Of a DNA stretch of 64,000 nucleotides, positions 17,320 to 27,260 are shown one piece after another. A program made the translations under genes and the position numbers. The notes under the pieces were generated by a model, which worked only from the letters and a program-made list of their open reading frames with translations, ran no database searches and was not told where the DNA came from. The stretch comes from Rippkaea orientalis PCC 8801 (GTDB lineage: Bacteria; Cyanobacteriota; Cyanobacteriia; Cyanobacteriales; Microcystaceae): positions 1 to 64,000 of the forward strand of contig NC_011726.1 of assembly GCF_000021805.1 (NCBI RefSeq). Direction: 5' to 3'. Within the stretch, counting starts at the first letter, position 1. The number at the start of each line of letters is the position of its first letter.

Positions 17320-18351
17320 ATGGAAATCAACCCAGAACAACAGCCAATATCAACTCCAAAAGCCACTACAATACCGAGTAATTCTTCCCTTTCCCTTCCT
17401 CTGATGGGATGCGGTACTTGGGCTTGGGGAAATCGGTTACTGTGGGGATATAATCCAACGATGGACAACGATTTGCAAGCCGTTTTTAACCTGGCTGTTA
17501 GTCAAGGTGTTACCCTATTTGATACAGGGGACTCTTACGGAACTGGAAAGCTTAATGGACGTAGTGAATTGCTGTTAGGACGATTTTTTACAGCTTATCA
17601 AGGACTAAATAAAGATAAGATTTGTTTGGCGACTAAATTAGCCCCCTATCCCTGGAGATTAACCCGAAATTCCATGATCAATGCGGGTAAAGCCTCTGCT
17701 CAACGAGTGGGTAGAAACCTTGATTTAGTGCAAATGCACTGGTCTACAGCTAATTATGCACCTTGGCAAGAACACGCTTTATTGCAGGGGTTAGGAGACT
17801 TATATGAACAAGGTTTAGTCAAAGCGATCGGATTATCTAATTATGGACCCAAACGACTCAAAAAAGTGCATCAACAATTAGCCTCACGGGGAATTTCTAT
17901 TGCCACTTTACAGGTTCAATATTCCCTCTTATCTACCTATCCTGTAACGGAATTAGGAGTAAAAGACGTTTGTGATGAATTAGGTATTCAATTAATTGCC
18001 TATAGTCCTTTAGCTTTAGGATTATTAACGGGTAAATTTTCAGAAAAAGGATCGTTTCCTAAAGGGTTAAGAGGTATACTTTGTCGTCAATTATTACCCA
18101 AAATTAAAGCCTTACTGGATTGTTTACAAGAAATCGCTTCTTTAAGGAATAAAACGATGTCTCAAGTTGCCCTTAATTGGTGTATTTGTAAAGGAACAAT
18201 TCCCATACCTGGCGCAAAAAATATTCAACAGATGCAAGATAATCTTGGTGCGATAGGTTGGCAACTCAATGATGAGGAAATCACCGAACTCGATCGCATT
18301 GCTGAAAAGTTAGAAAAGAAAATGGTACAAAATATTTTTCAAACTAAGTAA
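17320..18351 (+). CDS. Aldo/keto reductase family oxidoreductase
   Basis: The 343-residue protein has the (beta/alpha)8 aldo/keto reductase fold and catalytic tetrad: D and Y in LFDTGDSYGTG, K in CLATKLAPYPW and H in LVQMHWS. The NADPH site is indicated by IGLSNYGP, QVQYSLL, AYSPLALGLLTGK and the final IPIPGAKNIQQMQDN. The order is typical of the YajO/AKR subfamilies acting on small aldehydes or ketones; the substrate is unknown. It is a single gene converging with ruvA. Confidence 0.9.
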   Translation: MEINPEQQPISTPKATTIPSNSSLSLPLMGCGTWAWGNRLLWGYNPTMDNDLQAVFNLAVSQGVTLFDTGDSYGTGKLNGRSELLLGRFFTAYQGLNKDKICLATKLAPYPWRLTRNSMINAGKASAQRVGRNLDLVQMHWSTANYAPWQEHALLQGLGDLYEQGLVKAIGLSNYGPKRLKKVHQQLASRGISIATLQVQYSLLSTYPVTELGVKDVCDELGIQLIAYSPLALGLLTGKFSEKGSFPKGLRGILCRQLLPKIKALLDCLQEIASLRNKTMSQVALNWCICKGTIPIPGAKNIQQMQDNLGAIGWQLNDEEITELDRIAEKLEKKMVQNIFQTK

Positions 18352-18370
18352 CTATTAACTATTAACTAGC

Positions 18371-19003
18371 TTATTGACTTAGCCATGCGATTGCTTCTCT
18401 AATCCATTCTTCTGAGTTGGTATTTTTGAGCATTTGATTATCTTGACTGAGGGTAGAAATAGCTTTATTAATTTCCTCATTAGTATAGCCTAATGCTAAG
18501 AGCGTCATTTCGACATCTTCTAAGACTTCTAAGGAAGGAATAGCAGACGTTGATGGTAAAGTTATCCCCACTAATTTCCGCCATTGAGATAACTTTGTTT
18601 TTAATTCTAGGGCAATTCTTTCAGCCGTTTTTTGTCCCACTCCGGGGGTTTGAGAAAGAGTGCGAATATTGCCATTAACAATCGCTTGAACTAATTCTTC
18701 TAATCCCAAAGTATCAATTAAGGCGATGGCTAGTTGCGCACCAATTCCACTAACACTAACTAACTGGCGGAATAATTCTCGTTCAGCAGCCGTGGCAAAT
18801 CCATAAAGAATCGGCTGTTCATCTTTAACCTGTAAATGGGTAAAAACTTGAAGAGTTTCTCTTGGATTTTGAGATAATTCTCGGGCAAATCTGGACGGAA
18901 TTTGCATTTCATAACCCACTTGATTGACTTCTAAAATTAAGAGAATCCGGTTCTGGGTATTTTTAAGAGTTTCGATAGGGTTTCCTTTAAGATAACTAAT
19001 CAC
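18371..19003 (-). CDS. ruvA: Holliday junction branch migration protein RuvA
   Basis: RuvA tetramers bind Holliday junctions and recruit the RuvB motor. The 210 residues follow the family: OB-fold domain I (MISYLKGNPIE, then QPILYGFATAAERELFRQL), domain II with two helix-hairpin-helix motifs (VSGIGAQLAIALI and TPGVGQKTAERIALELK), and a C-terminal RuvB-contacting domain III (LEDVEMTLLALGYTNEEI). There is no ruvB or ruvC beside it, as is usual in cyanobacteria. Confidence 0.95.
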   Translation of the reverse strand: MISYLKGNPIETLKNTQNRILLILEVNQVGYEMQIPSRFARELSQNPRETLQVFTHLQVKDEQPILYGFATAAERELFRQLVSVSGIGAQLAIALIDTLGLEELVQAIVNGNIRTLSQTPGVGQKTAERIALELKTKLSQWRKLVGITLPSTSAIPSLEVLEDVEMTLLALGYTNEEINKAISTLSQDNQMLKNTNSEEWIREAIAWLSQ

Positions 19004-19300
19004 AATTTATCAGTTATTAAAACAATCCAAAATGGGTTAATAGCAATTTTTTAGACAAGTTAGCGATATCGATTACTATCAACTATTATATATTCTACCT
19101 CCTTACATAAAATGCTTAGGGTACTGTTTTTATAAATAAGTGTTTTTACGGTTGACATTCACTATTTTTTGTGATAAAAGATGGCTTTAAATTAATATAA
19201 TAAAATATACCAAAAAATCTCTAAAAATTACTTAAATTTTAAATTACTATAAAGATAGTTTCTAAATGAACACAATTTAACTATTCATCAACTAAGGCAG

Positions 19301-21307
19301 ATGTGGAACATTATTAGACAATTGTTTTTTCCTAACAGCTATATTCCCCATGGACATTGTTATCTATGGCAAACTCCTTTAGTTTGGCTTCATTTAGTCT
19401 CTGATGCTTTAATTACCTTAGCTTATTATTCTATTCCACTGATTTTACTGTATTTTGTTCGGAAAAGAGAAGATATACCTTTTAGAGATATTTTTATTTT
19501 ATTTAGTGCTTTTATTCTCTCTTGTGGAACCACCCATATTATGAATATATGGACGCTGTGGAATCCTGCTTATTGGCTATCTGGAGGAATTAAGGCGTTT
19601 ACTGCTTTTATTTCTATCTTCACAGCAATACAACTCTTTACCCTCATTCCTAAAGCGTTATCTTTACCTTCTCCTTCACAATTAGAAGCCCTCAATCATC
19701 AATTACAAAATCAAATCAAAGAAAGAGAAGCGGCTGAACAAATTGTTCGTCAACTCAATGAAGAATTAGAGCATAGAGTACAACAAAGAACAACGGAACT
19801 GAAAACCGCTAACCAAAAGCTACAAAAAGAAATTTTAGAGCGTCAACAAGTAGAACTAGCGTTACGAGAAAGTCAACGATTTACAAAACGTATTGCTGAT
19901 TTAACTCCCAATCTCTTATATGTTTATGATATAGTTGATCAAAAAAATATTTATTGTAATCGTTTTATTAAAGACCTTTTAGGATATACTCCAGAAGAAA
20001 TTCAACAGAAAAATATTGATATTATTGTTTCCCTTATTCATCCCGATGATCAACAAAAACTGAATCGATGTCGAACCCGTTTATTCAATCTCAGAGATGA
20101 AGATTACCTCCAGATAGAAGGCCGATTAAAAGATAGTGAAGACAACTGGCATTGGATACAGATACGAAAAACAATTTTTGAACGAACAATAGATGGAGAA
20201 CCTAAACAAATTCTGAGTGTTGCATCAGATATTACCCCAAGTAAAGAAGCAGAAATCACCTTACAACAGGTTAATCTTCAATTAGCTGAAAGAGTACAAG
20301 AATTAGAAATTCGTACCCAAGAACTGATTTGTTTAGGAGAAATAACTGATTTATTACAAGCTTGTTTATCGGTATCAGAAGCAGAAAAAATTCTTGCCGA
20401 TTTAGTCAAACCCTTATTTCCTAATTACTCTGGTGCAATATTCACTATCAAAGATTTATCTGATACTTTTGAATTAGTTGCCCATTGGGGTAACTCCCTC
20501 AATACAGCTAAGTCCCTACTGGCTAGTCAATGTTGGGGATTAAGACGAGGAAATACCCATGGAAATAATCCTGATTTTCCGGGGTTGTACTGTCAACATA
20601 TTTACGTTAATGAAGGGATAGGAAGAACCCTATGTATTCCCATGATTGCCCACGGAGAAACCTTAGGATTACTCTACTTAAATTTATCGAATGTTGAATT
20701 ATTTAATCCGTCTCAACAACACTTAGCCGAAGCAGTATCCAAGCAAATTGCCATTGCTTTTGCTAATTTAAAATTACGAGAAACCCTTGAGGAACAAAGT
20801 TTACGAGATCCCTTAACAGGTTTATTTAATCGTCGTTATCTAGAAATATCTATCAATCGTGAATTAAATACGATTATACAGGATCAAGACTACAGTTTAG
20901 GGCTAATCATGCTAGATATTGACCACTTTAAACAATTCAACGATAATTTTGGTCATGAAGCTGGAGACTTAGTATTACAAACGGTAGCCAATTGTCTGCA
21001 AAATCATATTCGACAATCGGACATTGCTTGTCGTTTTGGAGGAGAAGAATTTATGATTATTTTACCGAGAGCTTCCTTAAATAAAACCCTAGAACGCGCT
21101 GAAAAAATTCGTGAGAGTATTAAACAACTAAAGATAGAATATAAATCTCAGCCATTAGATTCTATTACAGCTTCCTTTGGAGTAGCAGCATTTCCTCAAA
21201 ATGGAACCACCCTTCATGAACTTTTTATTGATGCAGATAAAGCCTTATATCAAGCCAAAAAACAAGGGCGCGATCGCGTGGTTTGTGCTTTTTCTCCTAA
21301 TACTTAA
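19301..21307 (+). CDS. Diguanylate cyclase with ethylene-receptor-like membrane domain, PAS and GAF
   Basis: The 668-residue protein begins with a three-helix membrane domain resembling the plant ethylene receptor: LVSDALITLAYYSIPLILLYFV with D35, and FILSCGTTHIMNIW with C75 and H79. The spacing D-40-C-4-H equals that of ETR1 D25, C65, H69, the copper-holding residues. A coiled coil (about 130-195) leads to a PAS domain (about 200-320), a GAF domain (about 350-500) and GGDEF (510-665). The active signature is RFGGEEF and an RxxD product-inhibition site (RQSD) lies five residues before it. It should make cyclic di-GMP; ethylene sensing is inference. A TTGACA lies at 19152 without a clear partner box. 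Confidence 0.9.
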   Translation: MWNIIRQLFFPNSYIPHGHCYLWQTPLVWLHLVSDALITLAYYSIPLILLYFVRKREDIPFRDIFILFSAFILSCGTTHIMNIWTLWNPAYWLSGGIKAFTAFISIFTAIQLFTLIPKALSLPSPSQLEALNHQLQNQIKEREAAEQIVRQLNEELEHRVQQRTTELKTANQKLQKEILERQQVELALRESQRFTKRIADLTPNLLYVYDIVDQKNIYCNRFIKDLLGYTPEEIQQKNIDIIVSLIHPDDQQKLNRCRTRLFNLRDEDYLQIEGRLKDSEDNWHWIQIRKTIFERTIDGEPKQILSVASDITPSKEAEITLQQVNLQLAERVQELEIRTQELICLGEITDLLQACLSVSEAEKILADLVKPLFPNYSGAIFTIKDLSDTFELVAHWGNSLNTAKSLLASQCWGLRRGNTHGNNPDFPGLYCQHIYVNEGIGRTLCIPMIAHGETLGLLYLNLSNVELFNPSQQHLAEAVSKQIAIAFANLKLRETLEEQSLRDPLTGLFNRRYLEISINRELNTIIQDQDYSLGLIMLDIDHFKQFNDNFGHEAGDLVLQTVANCLQNHIRQSDIACRFGGEEFMIILPRASLNKTLERAEKIRESIKQLKIEYKSQPLDSITASFGVAAFPQNGTTLHELFIDADKALYQAKKQGRDRVVCAFSPNT

Positions 21308-21321
21308 CCCTTATTGATTTC

Positions 21322-22197
21322 CTATAATCTATAATTTATTCTGCTTCCTATAGACATCCATTGACGAGTGCCAAAATATTGACAAGCAACGGAAGCAACT
21401 TGAGACGATTTTGCTAAAGAATCGATAAAATTATGGTGTAAAATAAAGTGGCAAAAAGCCCCATGAAAGATATCTCCTGCCCCTAGGGTATCGACTGGAT
21501 CAATTCTTGGTATGTCAATTTTTCCGCTTATACCCTCCGTCCAATATTCAATCGGATTTTCTCCTTTAGTAATGGCAATATGAGGAATACCCATTTGTTG
21601 TAAATAGCTAAAAACCTCTTGAGAATTAGAACAATTAGGAGGATAAAAATTCTCAGAACAGATCAGATAATCAACATAGGGCAAAACCTTTTCTAATCCA
21701 AGCTTCCAACTTCCCCCATCCACAACAATAGGAATCTTGAATTTTTTAGCTTCTTGAGCAATAATTTCACTGGTAATCATTTGATGTCCATCAATTAAAA
21801 TAATATCACTATCCTGTACAAGTTCTAAATCCAGTTTATTACTTTTGGCTTGAGATTTAGTGGCATTGATAGAAATAACAGCCCGTTCTCCGCTATTTTT
21901 TTTAACAATAATCGAAGACGTTGGAAGAGGATCAGTGCGATAGGGATCAAGATCAAAAACATTAATTGAATATTCATCTAATTCCGCGCAAATTAGTTGA
22001 CTAATCGGATGATTGCCAATCACACTTAATAGGGTAGCTTGATGACCAAAATACTTAAAGGTAATCGCCGCATTAGTCGCTGGACCACCTGCTGTAATCG
22101 TTTCATTGAGGGCGACAATTTTCTCATTACTGTGGGGAAAATAATCGGTAAGATAAATTAAATCTAGGGTCGTTAAACCGACAAATAATCCATTCAT
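21322..22197 (-). CDS. PfkB family carbohydrate kinase
   Basis: This 291-residue sugar kinase of the ribokinase family has the substrate-binding start NGLFVGLTTLDLIYL and TAGGPATNAA, and the catalytic C-terminal DTLGAGDIFHGAF with the general-base aspartate. It transfers phosphate from ATP to a sugar or nucleoside; the substrate cannot be told. It is divergent from rsmI, with only 11 bases between start codons. It converges with the diguanylate cyclase gene (14 bases). Confidence 0.9.
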   Translation of the reverse strand: MNGLFVGLTTLDLIYLTDYFPHSNEKIVALNETITAGGPATNAAITFKYFGHQATLLSVIGNHPISQLICAELDEYSINVFDLDPYRTDPLPTSSIIVKKNSGERAVISINATKSQAKSNKLDLELVQDSDIILIDGHQMITSEIIAQEAKKFKIPIVVDGGSWKLGLEKVLPYVDYLICSENFYPPNCSNSQEVFSYLQQMGIPHIAITKGENPIEYWTEGISGKIDIPRIDPVDTLGAGDIFHGAFCHFILHHNFIDSLAKSSQVASVACQYFGTRQWMSIGSRINYRL

Positions 22198-22208
22198 ACG
22201 TCAAAAAA

Positions 22209-23078
22209 ATGAGCAATAAAAGTTTACAAAAAGGAACCCTTTATGTTGTCGGAACTCCCATCGGTAATTTAGAAGATATCACCTTACGAGCAATCCGCAT
22301 TCTTCAATCAGTGGATGTGATCGCTGCAGAAGATACCCGTCACACAGGAAAACTACTCCACCATTTCCAAATTAACACCCCTCAGCTTAGTTATCATCAA
22401 CATAGTGAGTTAACCCGTCAAGAACGGTTAATTAGTCAGCTTCAAGAGGGACAGACAATTGCTTTAGTCACTGACGCAGGAATGCCTGGGATTTCCGATC
22501 CTGGTTATGAATTAATTAAAGCTTGTATTGAGCAAAATATCCCCGTTGTTCCCATTCCTGGGGTAACTGCTGCTATTACGGCCTTATCGGTTTCGGGTTT
22601 ACCCACTGATCACTTTGTTTTTGAGGGATTTCTCCCCACTAAAGGAAAGTTAAGACGCGATCGCCTAACACATCTTAGCACGGAAACCCGTACGTTAATT
22701 TTCTATGAATCTCCCCATCGGTTATTACAAACTTTAACCGATTTAGTGGAAGTTTTGGGACAAAATCGGTTAATTACAGTGGGTAGAGAATTAACAAAAT
22801 TCTATGAAGAATTGTGGCGAGGAACATTGCAAGAAGCCATGATATACTATCAAGATTCACGACAACTTAAAGGGGAATTTACATTAATTGTAGCGGGATG
22901 TTCACAAATGTCTGATCTCGATTTAACAGAGGATCAACTCAAGAAAGAATTACAACAATTATTATCCCAAGGAATGACGCGATCGCAAGCGAGTAAACAG
23001 TTATCACAATTAACCTCTCTTAACCGTCGCCAAATTTATGAGTTATCTTTAGACATTAATGATCTTCTTAAAGACTAA
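22209..23078 (+). CDS. rsmI: 16S rRNA (cytidine(1402)-2'-O)-methyltransferase
   Basis: RsmI methylates the ribose of C1402 in 16S rRNA at the P site. The 289 residues contain the tetrapyrrole-methylase-type fold: TLYVVGTPIGNLEDIT, AAEDTRHTGKLL, VTDAGMPGISDPG, then the family blocks FEGFLPTKGKLRRDRL, FYESPHRLLQTL and GRELTKFYEELWRG. The C-terminal helices include SQGMTRSQASKQLS. The start agrees with the family. Confidence 0.95.
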   Translation: MSNKSLQKGTLYVVGTPIGNLEDITLRAIRILQSVDVIAAEDTRHTGKLLHHFQINTPQLSYHQHSELTRQERLISQLQEGQTIALVTDAGMPGISDPGYELIKACIEQNIPVVPIPGVTAAITALSVSGLPTDHFVFEGFLPTKGKLRRDRLTHLSTETRTLIFYESPHRLLQTLTDLVEVLGQNRLITVGRELTKFYEELWRGTLQEAMIYYQDSRQLKGEFTLIVAGCSQMSDLDLTEDQLKKELQQLLSQGMTRSQASKQLSQLTSLNRRQIYELSLDINDLLKD

Positions 23079-23088
23079 ATTGCTCAAT

Positions 23089-23778
23089 TTATTCGGGATT
23101 TATCCCCAATTTCCGTAATTGTTCGGCTAATTTTTCAGCCCGTTGGTGTTCTTGTTCAGCCCGTTGGTGTTCTTGTTCAGCCCGTTGACGTTCTTGTTCA
23201 GCTTTTTCTTTTTCCTCAGTATAGCTTGAAAAAGGCTGTCCATTGGGATGATAAATTATCAATTCAGGTTCAGCTAATTGAAAACGAATCCCTAAACGGG
23301 GACTTACCCAATTATCTATTTCTTCAATGACTTCTAATTTTTCCTCATTTCTTAATAACCCACTTAACTCATTTTTCTCAGGATCATAAATATAATATTC
23401 TTCTACTCCATGATGCTCATAAAATAGCAATTTTCTATTCATTTCTGTTTGAGTATTTCCTGGGGAAAGAATTTCAAAGACGACTTGAGGGGCAATATTC
23501 TCTTCTTTCCATTGTTGATAGGAACCTCTCTCACCTTTGGGACGACCAAAGACGACCATAATATCAGGAGCTTGTCTTTTTTTGTTATTATTTTCTATTG
23601 GATACCAGAGTAAATCTCCTGCGACAAACACCTGTTCATCTTTAGCAAATAACCAGTCTAAATTCGCTTTAATAGTCATAATCCAACGAAATTGAACCGT
23701 ATTATCTGCCATAGGATTTCCATCTCTTTCGGGATAGATAATTTCTGCTTTAGGGGGGCTGTCTAATTGAGAAATCAT
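23089..23778 (-). CDS. Uma2 family endonuclease-like protein with coiled-coil tail
   Basis: This 229-residue protein has the Uma2/DUF820 core: NTVQFRWI, QAPDIMVVFG with the catalytic-type aspartate, VVFEILSPGNTQTEMNRKL and VEEYYIYDPEKNELSG. The last 45 residues are a charged coiled coil made of RAEQEHQ heptads, a tail common to this branch. The role is unknown. It converges with rsmI, 10 bases apart. Confidence 0.85.
   Translation of the reverse strand: MISQLDSPPKAEIIYPERDGNPMADNTVQFRWIMTIKANLDWLFAKDEQVFVAGDLLWYPIENNNKKRQAPDIMVVFGRPKGERGSYQQWKEENIAPQVVFEILSPGNTQTEMNRKLLFYEHHGVEEYYIYDPEKNELSGLLRNEEKLEVIEEIDNWVSPRLGIRFQLAEPELIIYHPNGQPFSSYTEEKEKAEQERQRAEQEHQRAEQEHQRAEKLAEQLRKLGINPE
23135..23197 (-). 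repeat. Three 21-bp tandem repeats encoding EQEHQRA heptads
   Basis: On the plus strand, TCAGCCCGTTGGTGTTCTTG plus T occurs at 23135-23155 and exactly again at 23156-23176; a third unit with two changes spans 23177-23197. The unit is seven codons, matching one coiled-coil heptad. Confidence 0.85.
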
Positions 23779-23871
23779 AGAATTAATGTGAAGTATTTAA
23801 CCAGCTTGATTCGATTGTAACATCAACACTAAAATTCTCGTATCAATTCTTCAAAATCTGATCACAATGTT

Positions 23872-23899
23872 GTAGGAGTCAACGGCCGTTGACCCCTAC
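23872..23899. repeat. 28-bp dispersed palindrome, copy 3
   Basis: GTAGGAGTCAA, CGGCC, GTTGACCCCTAC. It is the most symmetric of the three copies, with CGGCCG at the centre. It lies between the divergently placed Uma2 promoter side and the clpC stop codon, so it could also end the clpC-like transcript. Confidence 0.75.
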
Positions 23900-23936
23900 T
23901 AAGATGTGTATCTTCAATTTAGAGAATAGGTATAAC

Positions 23937-26306
23937 TTAAATGGCAGAAACTAACACAGGCTCTTCTAAAATATGAACAATTACCTCATGTTGTTGATTT
24001 AAGCCAACTTTGATAGTGTCTCCATCATGAACTTTTCCTGATAAAATAGCCTCAGCTAAACTATCTTCTAAAAGTCTCATAATAGCACGGCGTAACGGTC
24101 TTGCACCATAGCTAGGATCATAACCTTCACTAACAACCCGTTCCTTGAATCCATCGGTAACAGTTAACGTGATTTGGCGTTGTTCTTGTAACTGTTTAGA
24201 CACTTGCTGGAGCAAAAGATCAGCAATTTCTGTTACTTCGGGTTTGGTTAATTGACGGAAGACGATAATATCATCAAGACGGTTTAAAAATTCAGGGCGG
24301 AAATATTGTTTAAGTTCATTATTAACTAAGTCCCGCAGTCTTTGATATTGTGCTTCAAAATGATCGCTACTGCTTTCAAACCCAAACCCACTACCACCTT
24401 TTTCTATCACTTTAGACCCAATATTAGAGGTCATAATCACCAAAGTGTTATTAAAGTTGACGGTGCGACCTTTAGCGTCTGTTAAGCGGCCATCTTCTAA
24501 CAATTGCAACAGCAAATTAAAGATATCGGGATGGGCTTTTTCAATCTCATCAAAGAGAATCACACTGTAGGGTTTACGGCGCACAGCTTCGGTTAATTGT
24601 CCCCCTTCTTCGTACCCAATAAATCCAGGGGGGGAACCAATTAATTTAGACACCGTATGGGGTTCCATAAACTCAGACATATCTAAGCGAATCATCGCCT
24701 CTTCAGAGCCAAATAAATACCGCGCTAAGGCTTTGGTTAATTCGGTTTTACCGACCCCAGTGGGACCCGCAAAAATGAAACTAGCTACGGGACGATGGGG
24801 ATTTTTTAAGCCCACTCTGGCGCGACGGACAGCACGAGAAACCGCTTTAACGGCTTCTTCTTGACCGATAATGGATTCGTGTAACTGAGCTTCTAAATGT
24901 AACAACGATTCCGACTCAGTTTCGCTGAGTTTATTAATAGGAATACCTGTCCAAGCAGTGACAATTTGGGCGATATCTTCGGCATCGACGACAGGAACTA
25001 ATGAGTCAGGATTAATGACTAGAGATTGGCTATTATTGTCGCCACTGGTAGTTACTTTTGTTTGTAAAGAATGCCGTAAATGAATGCGAGATCCCGCTTC
25101 ATCAATGAGGTCAATGGCCTTATCAGGAAGGAAGCGATCGCTAATATAACGGTCTGCTAAAGTGGCTGCTGCTTCTAGGGCGCAATCTTCAAACTTGACT
25201 TTATGATAGGCTTCGTATTCTTTGCGTAACCCGTAAAGAATTTCGATGGTTTCTGTCACAGAAGGTTCTCCTACCATGACGGGTTGAAAACGCCGTTCTA
25301 AGGCTGCATCTCGTTCAATATACTGACGATATTCATCGAGGGTTGTCGTCCCTAAACATTGTAATTCCCCCCTGGCTAAAGCGGGTTTAAGGAGGTTGGC
25401 AGCATCCAACACCCCACCTAGGGCTCCCGCACCGACAAGGGTATGAATTTCATCGATGACGAGGATGATATTTCCTGCTTGACGCACCTCTTCGACGATC
25501 GCTTTGAGTCTTTCTTCAAATTCTCCCCGAAAACGGGTTCCAGCGACCAATAAGGTCATATCTAGGGCGATAACTTGTTTATCTTGCAGGGTTTCTGGGA
25601 GATCTTTGTTGACGATGCGTTGGGCAAGTCCTTCTGCGATCGCGGTTTTCCCGACTCCAGGTTCTCCGATCAACACAGGGTTATTTTTGGTACGACGGCC
25701 GAGAATTTGGATGACTCGTTCGAGTTCTTGGTTCCGTCCCACCATAGGGTCGAGTTTTCCTTCTTTTGCTCGTTGAGTTAGGTTAATCCCGAAATCTTGT
25801 AAACGAGTTTGCGTTCGTGGTGGAGAGTCAAAAATGGACTCATTCCCTCTAGCAGCTACGGTTACGGGTTCTTGTTCGGCTATCTTTTTCAGTAGACTGA
25901 TGCGAAGTTGAGAGGGCTCGACTCCCTGTAAATTGAGGACTTTGGCTGCGACGGTGTTGGAGTCTGAGATCAACGCTAAGAGGATGTGTTCGGGGTTGAC
26001 GTAGCGATCGCCTTCTTGACGCGAGTTATTAAAAGCTTGTTCGAGTATTCGTTTAACAATGGGGGTAAAGGGAATGTTCGCGGGACTAAATCCCCCTCCT
26101 TTGCCTCTAATTTGGTCGATGGTGTATCTTGTTTGTGCTAGGGTCAGGCCAAACTCTTCTAAAACCATTGATGTGATTGAGGTTCCTTCCCCTATTAACC
26201 CCAAGAGGAGGTGTTCGGTTCCTACCAAGTTTTGTCCCGTGCGGCGGGCTTCCTCTTGGGATAACATGATAGCTTTGATGGCTTTGTCGGTGAAGTATTC
26301 AAACAT
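23937..26306 (-). CDS. ClpC-type ATP-dependent Clp protease ATPase subunit lacking the UVR linker
   Basis: This HSP100 protein (789 residues from the ATG at 26306) has the Clp-N repeats ([28 protein letters not shown]) and two AAA+ modules with Walker A GEPGVGKT at about 214-221 and GPTGVGKT at about 514-521. It is close to cyanobacterial ClpC, but the helical UVR/middle region expected between IDEAGSR and [11 protein letters not shown] is replaced by about 25 residues of S, T, N and D. The loop [10 protein letters not shown] near residue 605 resembles the ClpP-contacting IGF/LGF loop. An ATG at 26342 would add 12 unrelated residues. Cyanobacteria normally have one essential ClpC; this may be a second, distinct paralogue. 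Confidence 0.9.
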   Translation of the reverse strand: MFEYFTDKAIKAIMLSQEEARRTGQNLVGTEHLLLGLIGEGTSITSMVLEEFGLTLAQTRYTIDQIRGKGGGFSPANIPFTPIVKRILEQAFNNSRQEGDRYVNPEHILLALISDSNTVAAKVLNLQGVEPSQLRISLLKKIAEQEPVTVAARGNESIFDSPPRTQTRLQDFGINLTQRAKEGKLDPMVGRNQELERVIQILGRRTKNNPVLIGEPGVGKTAIAEGLAQRIVNKDLPETLQDKQVIALDMTLLVAGTRFRGEFEERLKAIVEEVRQAGNIILVIDEIHTLVGAGALGGVLDAANLLKPALARGELQCLGTTTLDEYRQYIERDAALERRFQPVMVGEPSVTETIEILYGLRKEYEAYHKVKFEDCALEAAATLADRYISDRFLPDKAIDLIDEAGSRIHLRHSLQTKVTTSGDNNSQSLVINPDSLVPVVDAEDIAQIVTAWTGIPINKLSETESESLLHLEAQLHESIIGQEEAVKAVSRAVRRARVGLKNPHRPVASFIFAGPTGVGKTELTKALARYLFGSEEAMIRLDMSEFMEPHTVSKLIGSPPGFIGYEEGGQLTEAVRRKPYSVILFDEIEKAHPDIFNLLLQLLEDGRLTDAKGRTVNFNNTLVIMTSNIGSKVIEKGGSGFGFESSSDHFEAQYQRLRDLVNNELKQYFRPEFLNRLDDIIVFRQLTKPEVTEIADLLLQQVSKQLQEQRQITLTVTDGFKERVVSEGYDPSYGARPLRRAIMRLLEDSLAEAILSGKVHDGDTIKVGLNQQHEVIVHILEEPVLVSAI

Positions 26307-26492
26307 GATCGGCAGGGGGTTGGGCTTGTTACATTTCTTCATCTACCCATACTGTACCCCTTTTCACAACTGTTGGCAGTGAGGAAAGCCGTAATCTAAA
26401 CATTACGGATAATCAAGATACTTTAGGAAGTCTTCTGATTGGCATTAGCCAGACTTTGCTAGAGTGAAATTTAGTTAGTTTTAGGAAGCTCA

Positions 26493-27233
26493 ATGACGCT
26501 AGACAATCAATGTAAATGCCATCAATCTTTAAAATTTTCTATTAGGATGGCCTTTCAGCCGATCATCGATGTTCAAGATAAGGTAATTTTCTCCTATGAA
26601 GCACTGGTAAGAGGAGAAGAAGGACAAGAAGCTAACTATGTTTTATCTAAAGTAACGAACGATAACAAATATAGTTTCGATCAACAGTGTCGAATTACCG
26701 CCATAGAAGCTATTGCCAAGCTTAATCGTTCAGCGACTGTTAATATTAATTTTTTGCCCAATGCTATCTATGAACCAGAAACTTGTTTAGCGCGGGTACT
26801 AGAGGTAGCAAAAACCGTGAGTTTTCCCCATGATCAAATTATCTTTGAAGTCACTGAACACGAAAAAATCACGAATCATTCCCTATTAAAAAACATATTC
26901 ACAACTTATCGTCGTATGGGTTTTCGTACAGCAATCGATGATTTTGGCGAAGGTTTTGCGGGTTTGAATCTGCTAGCTGATTTTCAACCTGATTTCTTAA
27001 AATTAGATATGAAATTGATCCAAGGCATTAGTCAAAACTCTGTCAAACAGGCGATTTTATCGGGTATTCAAATTACGTCAGAAAAATTGGGTATTAAACT
27101 TATTGCTGAAGGAATTGAAACCCGTGATGATTATTTGTTTTTGATGGATAACGGTATTCGTTATATGCAGGGATATTACTTTGCTAAACCTGCCTTAGAA
27201 ATGCTTCCAGAGATAGCAGAATACATCCTATAA
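26493..27233 (+). CDS. EAL domain cyclic-di-GMP phosphodiesterase
   Basis: The protein is almost only an EAL domain (246 residues). The signature is YEALVRG with E36, followed by NINFLP, IIFEVTEHE, AIDDFGEGFAGL, DFLKLDMKLI, LIAEGIET and QGYYFAKP. All metal-binding and catalytic residues expected in active enzymes (E, N, E, DD, K, E, Q) appear present, so it should hydrolyse cyclic di-GMP to pGpG. The form DDFGEGFAGL is that of the BLUF-associated and stand-alone branch. There is no sensor domain, so its control is likely by expression or partner. It is divergent from the clpC-like gene. Confidence 0.9.
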   Translation: MTLDNQCKCHQSLKFSIRMAFQPIIDVQDKVIFSYEALVRGEEGQEANYVLSKVTNDNKYSFDQQCRITAIEAIAKLNRSATVNINFLPNAIYEPETCLARVLEVAKTVSFPHDQIIFEVTEHEKITNHSLLKNIFTTYRRMGFRTAIDDFGEGFAGLNLLADFQPDFLKLDMKLIQGISQNSVKQAILSGIQITSEKLGIKLIAEGIETRDDYLFLMDNGIRYMQGYYFAKPALEMLPEIAEYIL

Positions 27234-27260
27234 TTTAGATTTAGCTGACGGTTTTTTGAC

